Below, piece after piece: positions 33,109 to 41,408 of a stretch of DNA of 64,000 nt. Every line of letters begins with the position of its first letter. Positions within the stretch are counted from its first letter, which is position 1. The translations under genes were made by a program, and so were the position numbers. The DNA comes from Deferribacteraceae bacterium UBA6793. Lineage in GTDB: Bacteria > Chrysiogenota > Deferribacteres > Deferribacterales > Geovibrionaceae. The DNA is taken from contig DKFP01000002.1 in assembly GCA_002452405.1 (NCBI GenBank), positions 164,854-228,853 of the forward strand, given 5' to 3'. The notes under the pieces are model-generated. The model made no database searches. It was not told the DNA's origin and saw only the letters and a program-made list of their open reading frames with translations.

Positions 33109-33918
33109 CTAGAGGATCATGCCGTCGTAAGCTGCCACACTGTTAGGAAATAACCTTCTGGCAAGTATCTGCATCTCATCCAGCATAATATCGTCGTAAT
33201 CCGGATTGTGGTGAGCCATAACCAGATTTTTAACATTGGCTTTCTTAGCAAACTCTATCCCCTGAAGATAAGTGGAGTGCCCCCATCCAACCTTACTCAT
33301 AACCCCGTTGCCGCCGGCATATTCTTCGGGATAATAGGTTGTGTCGTATATCATATAGTCGCAGCCGTAAGCGAACTCTATAAGGAAATCATCAACCGGT
33401 GTTCCGTGCTCATAGTCGGACGTATACAGTATGCTTTTCATGGGAAACACTATTTTATACATAAGCACGCCGTCGGGATGGTTCCCTTCAGCGGAATGTA
33501 TCTGTATGTCTCCGAACCTGAACTGGTCGCCCCCTTCTATGAGGTTCAGCTTTATTTCAGCACGTAGCTTGGATTTCGGAACCGGAAAAAAGGGAGGATT
33601 GAAAAGCACGTCAAGAATATCCGTAGAGTGTAGGGTTTCCTTGTTTTCCAGATAGATATTTATCTTTTTTTTCGGGTTATAAAACGCCTGAAATATGGGC
33701 ACGCCGACAATATGGTCCCAGTGGAGGTGCGACAGAAATATGTGAAATTCTTCAAAATTATCATATTTGTTGAGGTTAATTATGCCTGTGCCGCCGTCGA
33801 ATATGATACAGGTCTTATCGTCAACAGGAGCCATGAGACAGGTGGTGTTTCCGCCGTATTTAACAAATTTCTGCCCGGAAACGGGCAATGTGCCTCTGGT
33901 CCCCAGAAGATAGAGCAT
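33109..33918 (-). CDS. Metallo-beta-lactamase-fold hydrolase
   Basis: This 269-residue protein has the binuclear metal motif SHLHWDHIVG (HxHxDH, about residues 62-71), further ligands in EGNHPDGV and the YTSDYEHG Asp, and a final MAHHNPDYDD. The opening LGTRGTLPVSGQKFVKYGGNTTC is shared with RNase Z/phosphodiesterase-like MBL proteins that often occur beside signalling genes. Its ATG overlaps the stop of the anti-sigma-like ATPase gene (TGATG), so the two are translated together. The substrate is unknown; a cyclic nucleotide or RNA is possible. Confidence 0.83.
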   Translation of the reverse strand: MLYLLGTRGTLPVSGQKFVKYGGNTTCLMAPVDDKTCIIFDGGTGIINLNKYDNFEEFHIFLSHLHWDHIVGVPIFQAFYNPKKKINIYLENKETLHSTDILDVLFNPPFFPVPKSKLRAEIKLNLIEGGDQFRFGDIQIHSAEGNHPDGVLMYKIVFPMKSILYTSDYEHGTPVDDFLIEFAYGCDYMIYDTTYYPEEYAGGNGVMSKVGWGHSTYLQGIEFAKKANVKNLVMAHHNPDYDDIMLDEMQILARRLFPNSVAAYDGMIL

Positions 33919-34730
33919 CAGAACCTCTTTGAAAGGGAGACAAGATTCCCTTTGTCGTTATATTTTACTTCATCGAAATACATTCTTGTAATAAGGATAC
34001 CGCGCCCGTGGAGTTTAAGGAGGCTTTCAGGGTCTGTTGGGTCGGGCAGACTGAGCACGTCGAACCCTTCGCCTTCATCCTCAAGACTCATTTTGAGCCC
34101 CTGTGCATCCACATAATAGGTAAACGTGGCGTGTCTGGACATATAGGTGCAGTCGCTCATGCGTGAGCTCACGAGGTCGTAATAAGTGCCGTTTTCGGTG
34201 GCGTGCATCTTCTCCTCACCTGTGATACCGAGGTTGCCATGCTCGATGGCATTGGTGAGCATCTCCGCCAGCCCGACGCGCACCTTCTCAAGCGACTGGA
34301 AATTAAGGAAATAAACAAAATCTTTTGTAAGTGCATAAACGATGCGCTCAACGTTGAAAATATCGTTTTTGATCCTGAACGACTGGTGCAGAAACTCCGG
34401 AATAACCGAAGCTATGCTCGGCTCGAAGCAGCCGTTGTGGATAACGGCGTCAACAAGCAGACGCATATGTATCATTTTAAAATCCGAAGGCAGGAACATA
34501 ACACCTGAAACCTTGGGATTTTCAGTTCCGACATAGCATACTTTTATATCTCTGATGCCATCAGGAGCAAGAGTTTGGAAATCGTCCGTGATATAAAGTA
34601 CTGTCGCAACGTCATAGACGAACTTTTCGGGTCCGGGGATAACCTCCTCCTGAAACCTTTCAAGCCCGCAAAATTCTTTCACTCTTTCCAAGAGGTTGCT
34701 ATCATTAATAAAACATGCTATTTTTTTCAT
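33918..34730 (-). CDS. Anti-sigma-factor-like HATPase with degenerate N-terminal domain
   Basis: This 270-residue cytoplasmic protein has an N-terminal ~110 residues that resemble a receiver fold (KKIACFINDSNLLERVK, VLYITDDF). No canonical phospho-acceptor triad is evident. The C-terminal half is a GHKL ATPase of the RsbW/SpoIIAB type: N box LAEMLTNAIEHGN, G1-like EDEGEGFDVL, G2 LHGRGILITRMYFDEV. It has no dimerisation/His box, so it is not a classical histidine kinase. It may bind a sigma factor or anti-sigma antagonist. The start ATG 34730 coincides with the predicted transcription start. It is co-transcribed with the MBL hydrolase. Confidence 0.8.
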   Translation of the reverse strand: MKKIACFINDSNLLERVKEFCGLERFQEEVIPGPEKFVYDVATVLYITDDFQTLAPDGIRDIKVCYVGTENPKVSGVMFLPSDFKMIHMRLLVDAVIHNGCFEPSIASVIPEFLHQSFRIKNDIFNVERIVYALTKDFVYFLNFQSLEKVRVGLAEMLTNAIEHGNLGITGEEKMHATENGTYYDLVSSRMSDCTYMSRHATFTYYVDAQGLKMSLEDEGEGFDVLSLPDPTDPESLLKLHGRGILITRMYFDEVKYNDKGNLVSLSKRF

Positions 34731-34736
34731 GTGTAG

Positions 34737-34766
34737 ATTATACCACAAAGATTTTCCGCAGGTCAA
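34737..34766 (-). promoter_or_regulatory. Near-consensus promoter giving a leaderless transcript
   Basis: On the minus strand TTGACC - 18 bp - TATAAT is followed by only six bases before the ATG at 34730. The -35 box overlaps the AGGT ribosome site of the divergent phosphomutase gene. Confidence 0.78.
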
Positions 34767-34768
34767 TA

Positions 34769-36196
34769 ATGTTACAGATTAAAGAAATTTTCAGAAGCTA
34801 CGATATACGGGGCGTTTACGGCGAAAAATTGACGGATAACGTTGCTGAGAGCGCCGCCTGTGTTTTTGCGGAACACGTGAGACAGGAGACGGGTAAAAAT
34901 CACCCACTAGTTTCCGTAGGCAGAGACGTGCGGTTTTCGTCTGCCGCGCTGACTGATGCCGTCTGTCGCGGTCTGGTTAAAGGAGGCGCAGACGTTCAGC
35001 TTCTGGGCGTATGCCCTTCACCTCTGACATACTTTTCAATGTACTGCACAGCTGCGGATGGCTACGTTATGGTCACCGGCAGTCACAATCCGCCTCAATT
35101 CAACGGACTGAAGGTGGGCACCAAAAATACCGTGTATCACTCCGAAAAGATAATGCGCATATATGACGACATTGCTGCCGGCAATTTTCCAAACCCCGAA
35201 AGACAGGGAACAGTGACCGTTTTTGATATCAAAGCCGCTTATACGCGATATATGGAATCCTCTTTTAATGATATGAAGGATGACATAAAGAAAATGAACA
35301 GAGATATCAGGGTCGTCATAGACTGCGGAAGCGGAACCGCGTCAACCATAGCGCCGCAGCTTTTCGGGTATCTCGGAGTAAAGGTACTGCCTCTTTTCTG
35401 CACAGAGGACGGCAGCTTTCCGGGGCATCACCCCGATCCAACAGTGGAGAAGAATCTGGAAAAGGCAAAATATCTGCTGCTGAAAGAAAAAGCCGATCTC
35501 TGCGTAAGCTACGACGGCGACGCGGACAGACTTGGAGCTCTGAACAATAAAGGCGAAATGATATGGGGCGACGAACTGCTTTGCATCTTTGCCGACGACA
35601 TAGCGGATAAAAACCAGGGAAGCAAGGTCGTTGCCGACGTTAAGGCGGGTCAGGGACTTTATGAGTTCATCGCCGCAAGAGGGATGGAACCTGTTATGTA
35701 CAAATCGGGTCATTCCATGATAAAAATGAAGATGAAAGAAGTCGGCGCTGTGATAGGCGGAGAAATGAGTTCGCACTTCTTCTTTGCAGACGGATATTAC
35801 GGCTTTGACGACGGAATCTACGCTTCGCTCAGGCTTCTGAAGGCGTATGTTAACGGGCTTAAAAGCGGCAAATTCACCAAGTCCGCGGACATGACTGCGG
35901 CGATACCGGAATATGTGAACACCCCTGAGATAAGGGAACCCTACCCAGACGACAAAAAATTTGATCTGATAGTGAAACTTTCCGCAGTGTTCGGACGTTA
36001 TATGGAAAACGGAACCAATGGCGTTAAAAAAATAACCGACATAGACGGAATCAGGATACAGTTTGAAAATGGCTGGGCACTGGTGCGGGCGAGCAACACA
36101 GAACCTCTGCTTGTTACACGTTATGAGGCGGTTAACGCTGCGGAGCTTGAAAAGATAAAACTGTTAATAACTTCCGAACTGGACAAACTGAAATGA
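34769..36196 (+). CDS. Phosphomannomutase/phosphoglucomutase
   Basis: This 475-residue alpha-D-phosphohexomutase (AlgC/ManB type) interconverts hexose-1- and hexose-6-phosphates for polysaccharide and glycolipid precursors. Its four domain signatures are visible: catalytic phosphoserine loop TGSHNPPQFNGLK (about 100), Mg loop DGDADRLG (about 245), sugar loop GGEMSSH (about 330) and phosphate loop RASNTEPLL (about 440). The ATG at 34769 has a weak AGGT site; the longer frame to 34715 lies in the divergent promoter. It overlaps ispG by 4 bp. Confidence 0.9.
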   Translation: MLQIKEIFRSYDIRGVYGEKLTDNVAESAACVFAEHVRQETGKNHPLVSVGRDVRFSSAALTDAVCRGLVKGGADVQLLGVCPSPLTYFSMYCTAADGYVMVTGSHNPPQFNGLKVGTKNTVYHSEKIMRIYDDIAAGNFPNPERQGTVTVFDIKAAYTRYMESSFNDMKDDIKKMNRDIRVVIDCGSGTASTIAPQLFGYLGVKVLPLFCTEDGSFPGHHPDPTVEKNLEKAKYLLLKEKADLCVSYDGDADRLGALNNKGEMIWGDELLCIFADDIADKNQGSKVVADVKAGQGLYEFIAARGMEPVMYKSGHSMIKMKMKEVGAVIGGEMSSHFFFADGYYGFDDGIYASLRLLKAYVNGLKSGKFTKSADMTAAIPEYVNTPEIREPYPDDKKFDLIVKLSAVFGRYMENGTNGVKKITDIDGIRIQFENGWALVRASNTEPLLVTRYEAVNAAELEKIKLLITSELDKLK

Positions 36197-37251
36197 TAGA
36201 AAGAAAAAAAACCAGACAGATACACATCGGCAGTGTGAACGTGGGCGGTGGCGCTCCGATATCGGTGCAGTCTATGACAAATACCGACACGCGTGACACA
36301 GAAGCAACTATAGCACAGATAAAACGGCTTGAAACTGCGGGCTGCGAGATAGTGCGCTGTGCCGTCGTTGACGAAGAAGCGGCAAAAGCGTTCCGCACCA
36401 TACGCGATGCCGTACAGATACCCATAATAGCAGACATCCACTTCGACTATAAACTTGCGATAGCCTCAATGGAAAACGGTGCAGATGCGATACGCATAAA
36501 CCCCGGAAACATAGGCTCCGCCGAGAAAGTGCGTGCCGTTGTGGACGCGGCAAAGGCGAACGGTTCCGCCATACGGGTGGGCGTTAACGCCGGATCGCTG
36601 GAAAAAGATATACTGAAAGAACACGGAATAACCCCTGAAGCGCTGGTTAAATCGGCGTTCAGACACATAAAACAGATTGAAGACATGGGCTTTTACGACA
36701 TGAAGATAAGTCTGAAAGCCAGCAGCGTACCGCTGACCTACCAGGCGTATAAACTCTTCTCCGAGCAGTCGGATTATCCTCTTCACATTGGTGTTACCGA
36801 GGCGGGAACCTTCTTCGCGGGGACTGTGAAATCCGCCGCCGGTATAGGCGCTCTGCTTCTTAACGGAATCGGCGACACACTGCGGGTTTCGCTCACAGGT
36901 GACCCCGAACAGGAAATACGCGTTGCATGGCAGCTTCTGAACGCACTTGAGATACGCCGACGGGGACCTGAGATAATCTCATGCCCCACCTGCGGACGCA
37001 CGGAAATTCAGCTTGAGGCTCTGGCAAAAGAGGTGGAGGAGCAGGCGGCAAAGCTAAACGATACCATAAGCATAGCCGTTATGGGATGCCCTGTGAACGG
37101 ACCCGGCGAAGCGAAGCACGCAGACTACGGAATCGCGGGCGGACGCGGGCTGGGCATCATTTTTAAAAAAGGCGAAGCAATAAAAAAGGTTAACGAAACT
37201 GAACTTGTACGCGAATTGTTCGATATAATAAAAAAAGATGGTGTAAATTAG
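36193..37251 (+). CDS. ispG: 4-hydroxy-3-methylbut-2-en-1-yl diphosphate synthase
   Basis: This 352-residue [4Fe-4S] enzyme of the MEP isoprenoid pathway converts MEcPP to HMBPP. It has the TIM-barrel start VQSMTNTDTRDTEATIAQI and cluster cysteines in SCPTCGRTE and GCPVNGPGEAKHADYG. The compact bacterial form, without the extra plant/chlamydial insert, is seen here. The start overlaps the phosphomutase stop (ATGA). It implies use of the MEP rather than the mevalonate route. Confidence 0.96.
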   Translation: MIERKKTRQIHIGSVNVGGGAPISVQSMTNTDTRDTEATIAQIKRLETAGCEIVRCAVVDEEAAKAFRTIRDAVQIPIIADIHFDYKLAIASMENGADAIRINPGNIGSAEKVRAVVDAAKANGSAIRVGVNAGSLEKDILKEHGITPEALVKSAFRHIKQIEDMGFYDMKISLKASSVPLTYQAYKLFSEQSDYPLHIGVTEAGTFFAGTVKSAAGIGALLLNGIGDTLRVSLTGDPEQEIRVAWQLLNALEIRRRGPEIISCPTCGRTEIQLEALAKEVEEQAAKLNDTISIAVMGCPVNGPGEAKHADYGIAGGRGLGIIFKKGEAIKKVNETELVRELFDIIKKDGVN

Positions 37252-37258
37252 CCCTATT

Positions 37259-37287
37259 TTGATTTATAACTAAACATGGTTTACAAT
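37259..37287 (+). promoter_or_regulatory. sigma70 promoter of the Crp-family gene
   Basis: TTGATT - 17 bp - TACAAT lies 25 bp before the GTG start. Confidence 0.68.
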
Positions 37288-37312
37288 ATGCTATCTTTAA
37301 CCGGAGGACTGT

Positions 37313-37978
37313 GTGAATCTTGCTGAACAGCTTGCGAAAGCGGCAATTTTTGAAACTACGGAAAGAAACGATCTTGAGAGACTTGCAAGTTTCTGTAAAA
37401 TAAAAAAATTCGCTAAAGACGAAGTAGTGTTCCACAAAGGCGACGTCGGCACCGACCTTTATGTCGTGATATCGGGCAGCTTCCGCGTTGTGCTTGTGGA
37501 CGGAAACGGAGACGAGATCATCCTTTCGGTGATATTTCCCTGCGGAATAGTCGGCGAAATGAGCATGATAGACGGACTGGGACGCACCGGAACGCTCATT
37601 GCGGATGAACTTTCTGAAATAGTCCTCGTCCCGCGCAAAGCTCTCAACGAACTTCTGCAAAAAGACTTCAACGTCACGCTTTATCTGCTGGAAACTCTCA
37701 CCGAGCGCCTCAGAAAAGCCGACGAGCTCATAGAATCACTGGCGTTTCTCAACGTTAAGGAACGCATCATGAAATTCCTTCTGGACAGCGTAAAGGACGA
37801 ACAGACGCCCGTTAACGGCTACTTCACCATCAGAAAGTACACCCATCAGGAGCTTTCGAACATGATAGGAGCCTCAAGGGAGTCTGTCACAAAGTGCCTG
37901 AAGATACTCTCCCTCGAAGGTGCCATAAAGGTTAAAGACGACAGTATGCAGGTTAAAGAACCGGTCATTCTTTATTAA
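37313..37978 (+). CDS. Crp/Fnr-family transcriptional regulator
   Basis: This 221-residue DNA-binding regulator has an N-terminal cyclic-nucleotide-binding-like beta-barrel (about 10-120, GDVGTDLYVVISGSFRVV and GEMSMIDGLGRTGT), a dimerisation helix and a C-terminal Crp-type winged helix. The recognition segment is ELSNMIGASRESVTKCLK. It lacks the N-terminal cysteine cluster of Fnr, so it is not a classical oxygen sensor. The start is GTG 37313 with GGAGG 5 nt upstream. It has its own promoter. The signal is unknown; cAMP, NO/heme or redox are options within this family. Confidence 0.88.
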   Translation: MNLAEQLAKAAIFETTERNDLERLASFCKIKKFAKDEVVFHKGDVGTDLYVVISGSFRVVLVDGNGDEIILSVIFPCGIVGEMSMIDGLGRTGTLIADELSEIVLVPRKALNELLQKDFNVTLYLLETLTERLRKADELIESLAFLNVKERIMKFLLDSVKDEQTPVNGYFTIRKYTHQELSNMIGASRESVTKCLKILSLEGAIKVKDDSMQVKEPVILY

Positions 37979-38198
37979 ATTTTTTTTCGACAAATTGCAG
38001 ACAGTCCATTCCGGACATCTGAAAGACTCTCAACGATGGCATTGTCTGCGTTTTGAAGCCCATAGCCCTGCACCCGTACGGGAATTTTTTATCCCATGTC
38101 ACATAAAAATGTACGCATTTACGGCAGTTTATCCTTTCCAATCCTGCCTCCCGATATTATATGTATTCTAAAGCGATTATCAAATCAAGGGGAGAAAT

Positions 38199-40136
38199 AT
38201 GTTTATAAATTACAAACCCGACCAGCTTAAAAATGCAAAAACCGAAATGGACGATATATTAAACGGCAACAGACGGCAAATAGACGACCTTTTGAAACTG
38301 CCGGAAAAAAATTATATGAATTTTATCCGCCCGATGATGGAAGCGGATATGCACATAAATGAGTTCATCACCCCCGTTTCACACGTCAACTATGTAAACA
38401 ACACAGAAGAGACTCAGGATGTATACAACCACTGTATGCCGGAAATCACCAGATACGGCACGGAGATGGGGCAGCGCACGGATATCTATGAAGCTGTGCT
38501 CGCCGTGTTTGAAGCGGAAAAAGAAACACTGACACCGGCACAGGTGAAAGTGATGGAAAAGATGCTGAAAAGTTTCAGACTCTCAGGCGTACACCTGCCA
38601 GATGAACAGAAGACAAGGCTCATGGAAATTAACCTTGAGCTGACACAGCTCTCCACCGATTTTTTCCAGAATATACTTCAGGATTCGGATTCCTTCGAGC
38701 TTATCATTGAAGACAGAAAGGATGTTGAAGGGATTCCGGAAACCGACCTCAAAGCTGCCGTATGTGAAAAAGGCTGGCATTTCACACTGAAACTCCCCAG
38801 CTACATGGCATACATGGCATACGGTCCCAACCGTGAAATACGCGAAAAACTGTACAGAGCTTTCTGCACCCGCGCACCGCAGAACTCTGAAATAATAGAA
38901 AAAACTCTTAAACTGCGAAGGGAAATGGCGAATATTCTCGGATTCACAAGATTTTCCGACCTGTCACTTGAGCGTAAAAATGCAAAAAGCCCCGAAGAAG
39001 TGCTGGATTTCCTCACTGACCTTGCGGAAAAATCATATCATCAGGGAAAAGAGGAAATTGAAGAACTGAAAAAGCTGGCAAATCTCCACGATATAGCCAG
39101 CTATGACACCGGATACTATTCGGAAAAACTGAGGCGCGTTAAATGCGGATACGACGAACAGGAATACCGACCCTATTTCGAGCAGGATTCCGTCGTGAAT
39201 GGTCTTTTCGCCTTTGTCGAGAAGATGTTCGGCATAAACTTCGTAAAAACCGATGCGCCAGTCTGGCACGAAACTGTAAAGGTTTACGACATATACAGAA
39301 GCGGAAAGCTGTTCGCAAGGCTATACACAGATCTTGAGGCACGCAAAGGCAAACGGGACGGAGCGTGGATGAACGAATGGCAGACACATCATAAAGATGC
39401 GGACGGCAACACAATGCCAGCAACCGCTCTAATCTGTGGGAACTTCCCCATGGCAACACCGGATAACCCTTCCCTGCTGCGCCACAGCGACGTTGTAACC
39501 CTTTTCCACGAGACCGGACACGCTCTGCACCACCTGCTCTCCGACGTTGACGAGGCAGATGTCAGCGGCGTTAACGGAGTTGAGTGGGATGTTATAGAAT
39601 TCCCATCTCAATTCCTTGAGCTGTTCGCATATAACAGGGACGTGCTTAAAATGTTCGCAAAACATCATAAGACAGGAGAGGTTCTGCCTGATGAAATGAT
39701 AAACAGACTGGACGGTGTGCGCACCTTTATGGCTGCTTCCGGGATGCTGCGCCAGCTTGAGTTCGGCATATTCGATATGACCATCCACGCCGACGCATAC
39801 ACGGCGGAAGAAGTGCAGAAGATACTGGACGATATCAGGAAAAAGACATCGATAATCCTGCCGCCGGCATACAACAAATTCCAGAACGGTTTCAGCCACA
39901 TATTCGCAGGCGGTTATGCTGCGGGCTATTACAGCTATAAGTGGGCGGAACGCCTTTCATGCGACGCATACAGCATATTCGTTGAGAACGGCGTTTTCGA
40001 CGGCAAAACAGGCGTGAAGTTCATGGAAACGGTGCTGAGCAAGGGCGGAAGCTGTGACATGATAGAGCTTTTTGAAAAGTTCGCAGGCAGAAAACCCGAT
40101 AATGACAGTCTGCTGAGGGTCAACGGAATAAAATAA
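38199..40136 (+). CDS. M3-family oligopeptidase (thimet/oligoendopeptidase type)
   Basis: This 645-residue cytoplasmic zinc metallopeptidase has the active site FHETGHALHHLLS (HExxH, about 430) and the third ligand Glu in WDVIEFPSQFLE. The C-terminal GYAAGYYSYKWAERLSCDAY region is conserved. It trims short peptides during protein turnover. There is no signal peptide. GGGGAG precedes the ATG. The length is nearer oligopeptidase A/Dcp than PepF. It is monocistronic, and the 220-bp gap upstream holds no clear element apart from a T-rich stretch after the Crp gene. Confidence 0.9.
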   Translation: MFINYKPDQLKNAKTEMDDILNGNRRQIDDLLKLPEKNYMNFIRPMMEADMHINEFITPVSHVNYVNNTEETQDVYNHCMPEITRYGTEMGQRTDIYEAVLAVFEAEKETLTPAQVKVMEKMLKSFRLSGVHLPDEQKTRLMEINLELTQLSTDFFQNILQDSDSFELIIEDRKDVEGIPETDLKAAVCEKGWHFTLKLPSYMAYMAYGPNREIREKLYRAFCTRAPQNSEIIEKTLKLRREMANILGFTRFSDLSLERKNAKSPEEVLDFLTDLAEKSYHQGKEEIEELKKLANLHDIASYDTGYYSEKLRRVKCGYDEQEYRPYFEQDSVVNGLFAFVEKMFGINFVKTDAPVWHETVKVYDIYRSGKLFARLYTDLEARKGKRDGAWMNEWQTHHKDADGNTMPATALICGNFPMATPDNPSLLRHSDVVTLFHETGHALHHLLSDVDEADVSGVNGVEWDVIEFPSQFLELFAYNRDVLKMFAKHHKTGEVLPDEMINRLDGVRTFMAASGMLRQLEFGIFDMTIHADAYTAEEVQKILDDIRKKTSIILPPAYNKFQNGFSHIFAGGYAAGYYSYKWAERLSCDAYSIFVENGVFDGKTGVKFMETVLSKGGSCDMIELFEKFAGRKPDNDSLLRVNGIK

Positions 40137-40146
40137 CAAGGATAAC

Positions 40147-40223
40147 CATGAGATCGCTTCGTCCTTGCAGTCCTCGTGAAGACGAGTTCCGTCTCTGCGA
40201 GCCAAAGGCGAAGCAGTCTCATG
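40147..40223. repeat. RPT-A, complete palindromic copy
   Basis: This is the clearest full-length RPT-A. CATGAGATCGCTTCGTC at the left end is mirrored by GGCGAAGCAGTCTCATG at the right. An inner CTCG..AAGACG / CGTCT..CGAG arm folds around AGTTC. It occupies the gap between the convergent peptidase and sulfotransferase genes, where it could also act as a bidirectional terminator. Confidence 0.82.
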
Positions 40224-40240
40224 TGATTTACTGTCCTATC

Positions 40241-41257
40241 TTATATACACTTCTCAGGAATGGGGAAATCCATACCGAACAATTTCCACGAGTTTCTCAC
40301 ATAGTCGAAAGCACGCTGAACGGTGTCACTGTTATAGAAATCTTTATCGTATTCGTCATACTCGAAATAAGTCGTCTCTTCCACTCTTGAACCGTATTTT
40401 CTCTTTTCAAACGTGCTGTTTATAAACTCGGTCATTTTGGGACCGTACTCCACCATCACAATGTTGCCGAGGGGTCTGCACTCGCGCACGATGGACGAAT
40501 AGAGGTTCGCCCACATAGACATTACCTCAAGGTGATCCTCTCTCGTGACCTCTTCGCCGGTGTTCTTCGTGAGGGCGATGGCTCCGGGATGGCGTACTGT
40601 GACGATGTACTGCGCCTGATCGGCGAACAGGAAGTTCAGCAGCTTTATGCCGAATGACAGGGGCGTACTTTTAAGGAAGATATGTTTGCTGTCTGTTGCT
40701 TCGCGGCTTGCATATACAAGGAACTGGCAAAGCTCGAAAAGCACGTTGTTGAAATTCCACGGCAGTCTCCAGCCCATATCGAACTCGGAATAGGGATTGG
40801 GCTGAACGAAAACAGCGTTGGGCATGGAGTTGTGGGTCATGGAGAAGAGCAGCTTTTCCCACGGCCAGCCGTATGCGGAGGAGAGAGCGTTGTAGACGGT
40901 GGTGCCGCCTGTTCTGGGCATACCTATGACAAAGTTGAACTTTTTGCCACCGACATAGGGGCGCATAGTGTCTTTGTCGCCTTTTGTAATAGCCTGAAAC
41001 AGTTTCACTGTCTCCTGCATAAAGTCGGTGAGTCTCGCCTTATATTCGTCTGTCTGCTCCACCTCGCGTATCATCTCAAGGTGCTTTCTGCCGATGGCTT
41101 TCTGTCCGTCTTCGTCAATCTCTTCACCGAGGACTGTAGCCCACGTCTCTTCAGGATTTATTCCGGCTATGTATTCAACCGTGCCTCTCGTAATAGGCAC
41201 TTCCATAGATGTTGTCATTGTTATTGTTCTGGGGTTGGGCATCTTTTTTTCCTGCAT
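40241..41257 (-). CDS. Sulfotransferase-fold protein
   Basis: This 338-residue protein is likely to be a PAPS-dependent sulfotransferase. The 5'-phosphosulfate loop is FVIGMPRTGGTTVYNALS (about residues 109-126), and the 3'-phosphate-binding element is VTVRHPGAIALTKN. A catalytic His/Lys candidate lies in FLKSTPLSFG. The acceptor is unknown, and there is no signal peptide. I use ATG 41257 because AAAGGG precedes it by about 6 nt; the ATG at 41263 touches that site. The gene is divergent from metH. Two-domain fusions are absent. Nearby genes give no pathway clue, and no PAPS-synthesis genes are in the window. Confidence 0.78.
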   Translation of the reverse strand: MQEKKMPNPRTITMTTSMEVPITRGTVEYIAGINPEETWATVLGEEIDEDGQKAIGRKHLEMIREVEQTDEYKARLTDFMQETVKLFQAITKGDKDTMRPYVGGKKFNFVIGMPRTGGTTVYNALSSAYGWPWEKLLFSMTHNSMPNAVFVQPNPYSEFDMGWRLPWNFNNVLFELCQFLVYASREATDSKHIFLKSTPLSFGIKLLNFLFADQAQYIVTVRHPGAIALTKNTGEEVTREDHLEVMSMWANLYSSIVRECRPLGNIVMVEYGPKMTEFINSTFEKRKYGSRVEETTYFEYDEYDKDFYNSDTVQRAFDYVRNSWKLFGMDFPIPEKCI

Positions 41258-41408
41258 TTTCATCCCTTTTTCATTTTTCGGTTCAGAATTTTACCCTTTC
41301 GGGGGTTCAATATCAATATTTTATTGGAGCACGCACAAAAAAACAACACACAGCCCTTTACACAGAAGCGGCTTTCGGATAAAACCTATAGGCATACAGG
41401 AGAATCGG

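Noticed and set aside
37313..37978. Assignment as Fnr oxygen sensor
   Set aside because: The N-terminal cysteine cluster needed for the iron-sulfur centre is missing.
41028..41408. 127-codon N-terminal extension of metH
   Set aside because: It runs antisense over the sulfotransferase gene. The homocysteine domain starts right after ATG 41409, which has AGGAGA.
41264..41408. Cobalamin or SAM riboswitch before metH
   Set aside because: The gap is too short for a cobalamin riboswitch and I see no SAM-type helices or conserved B12 box.
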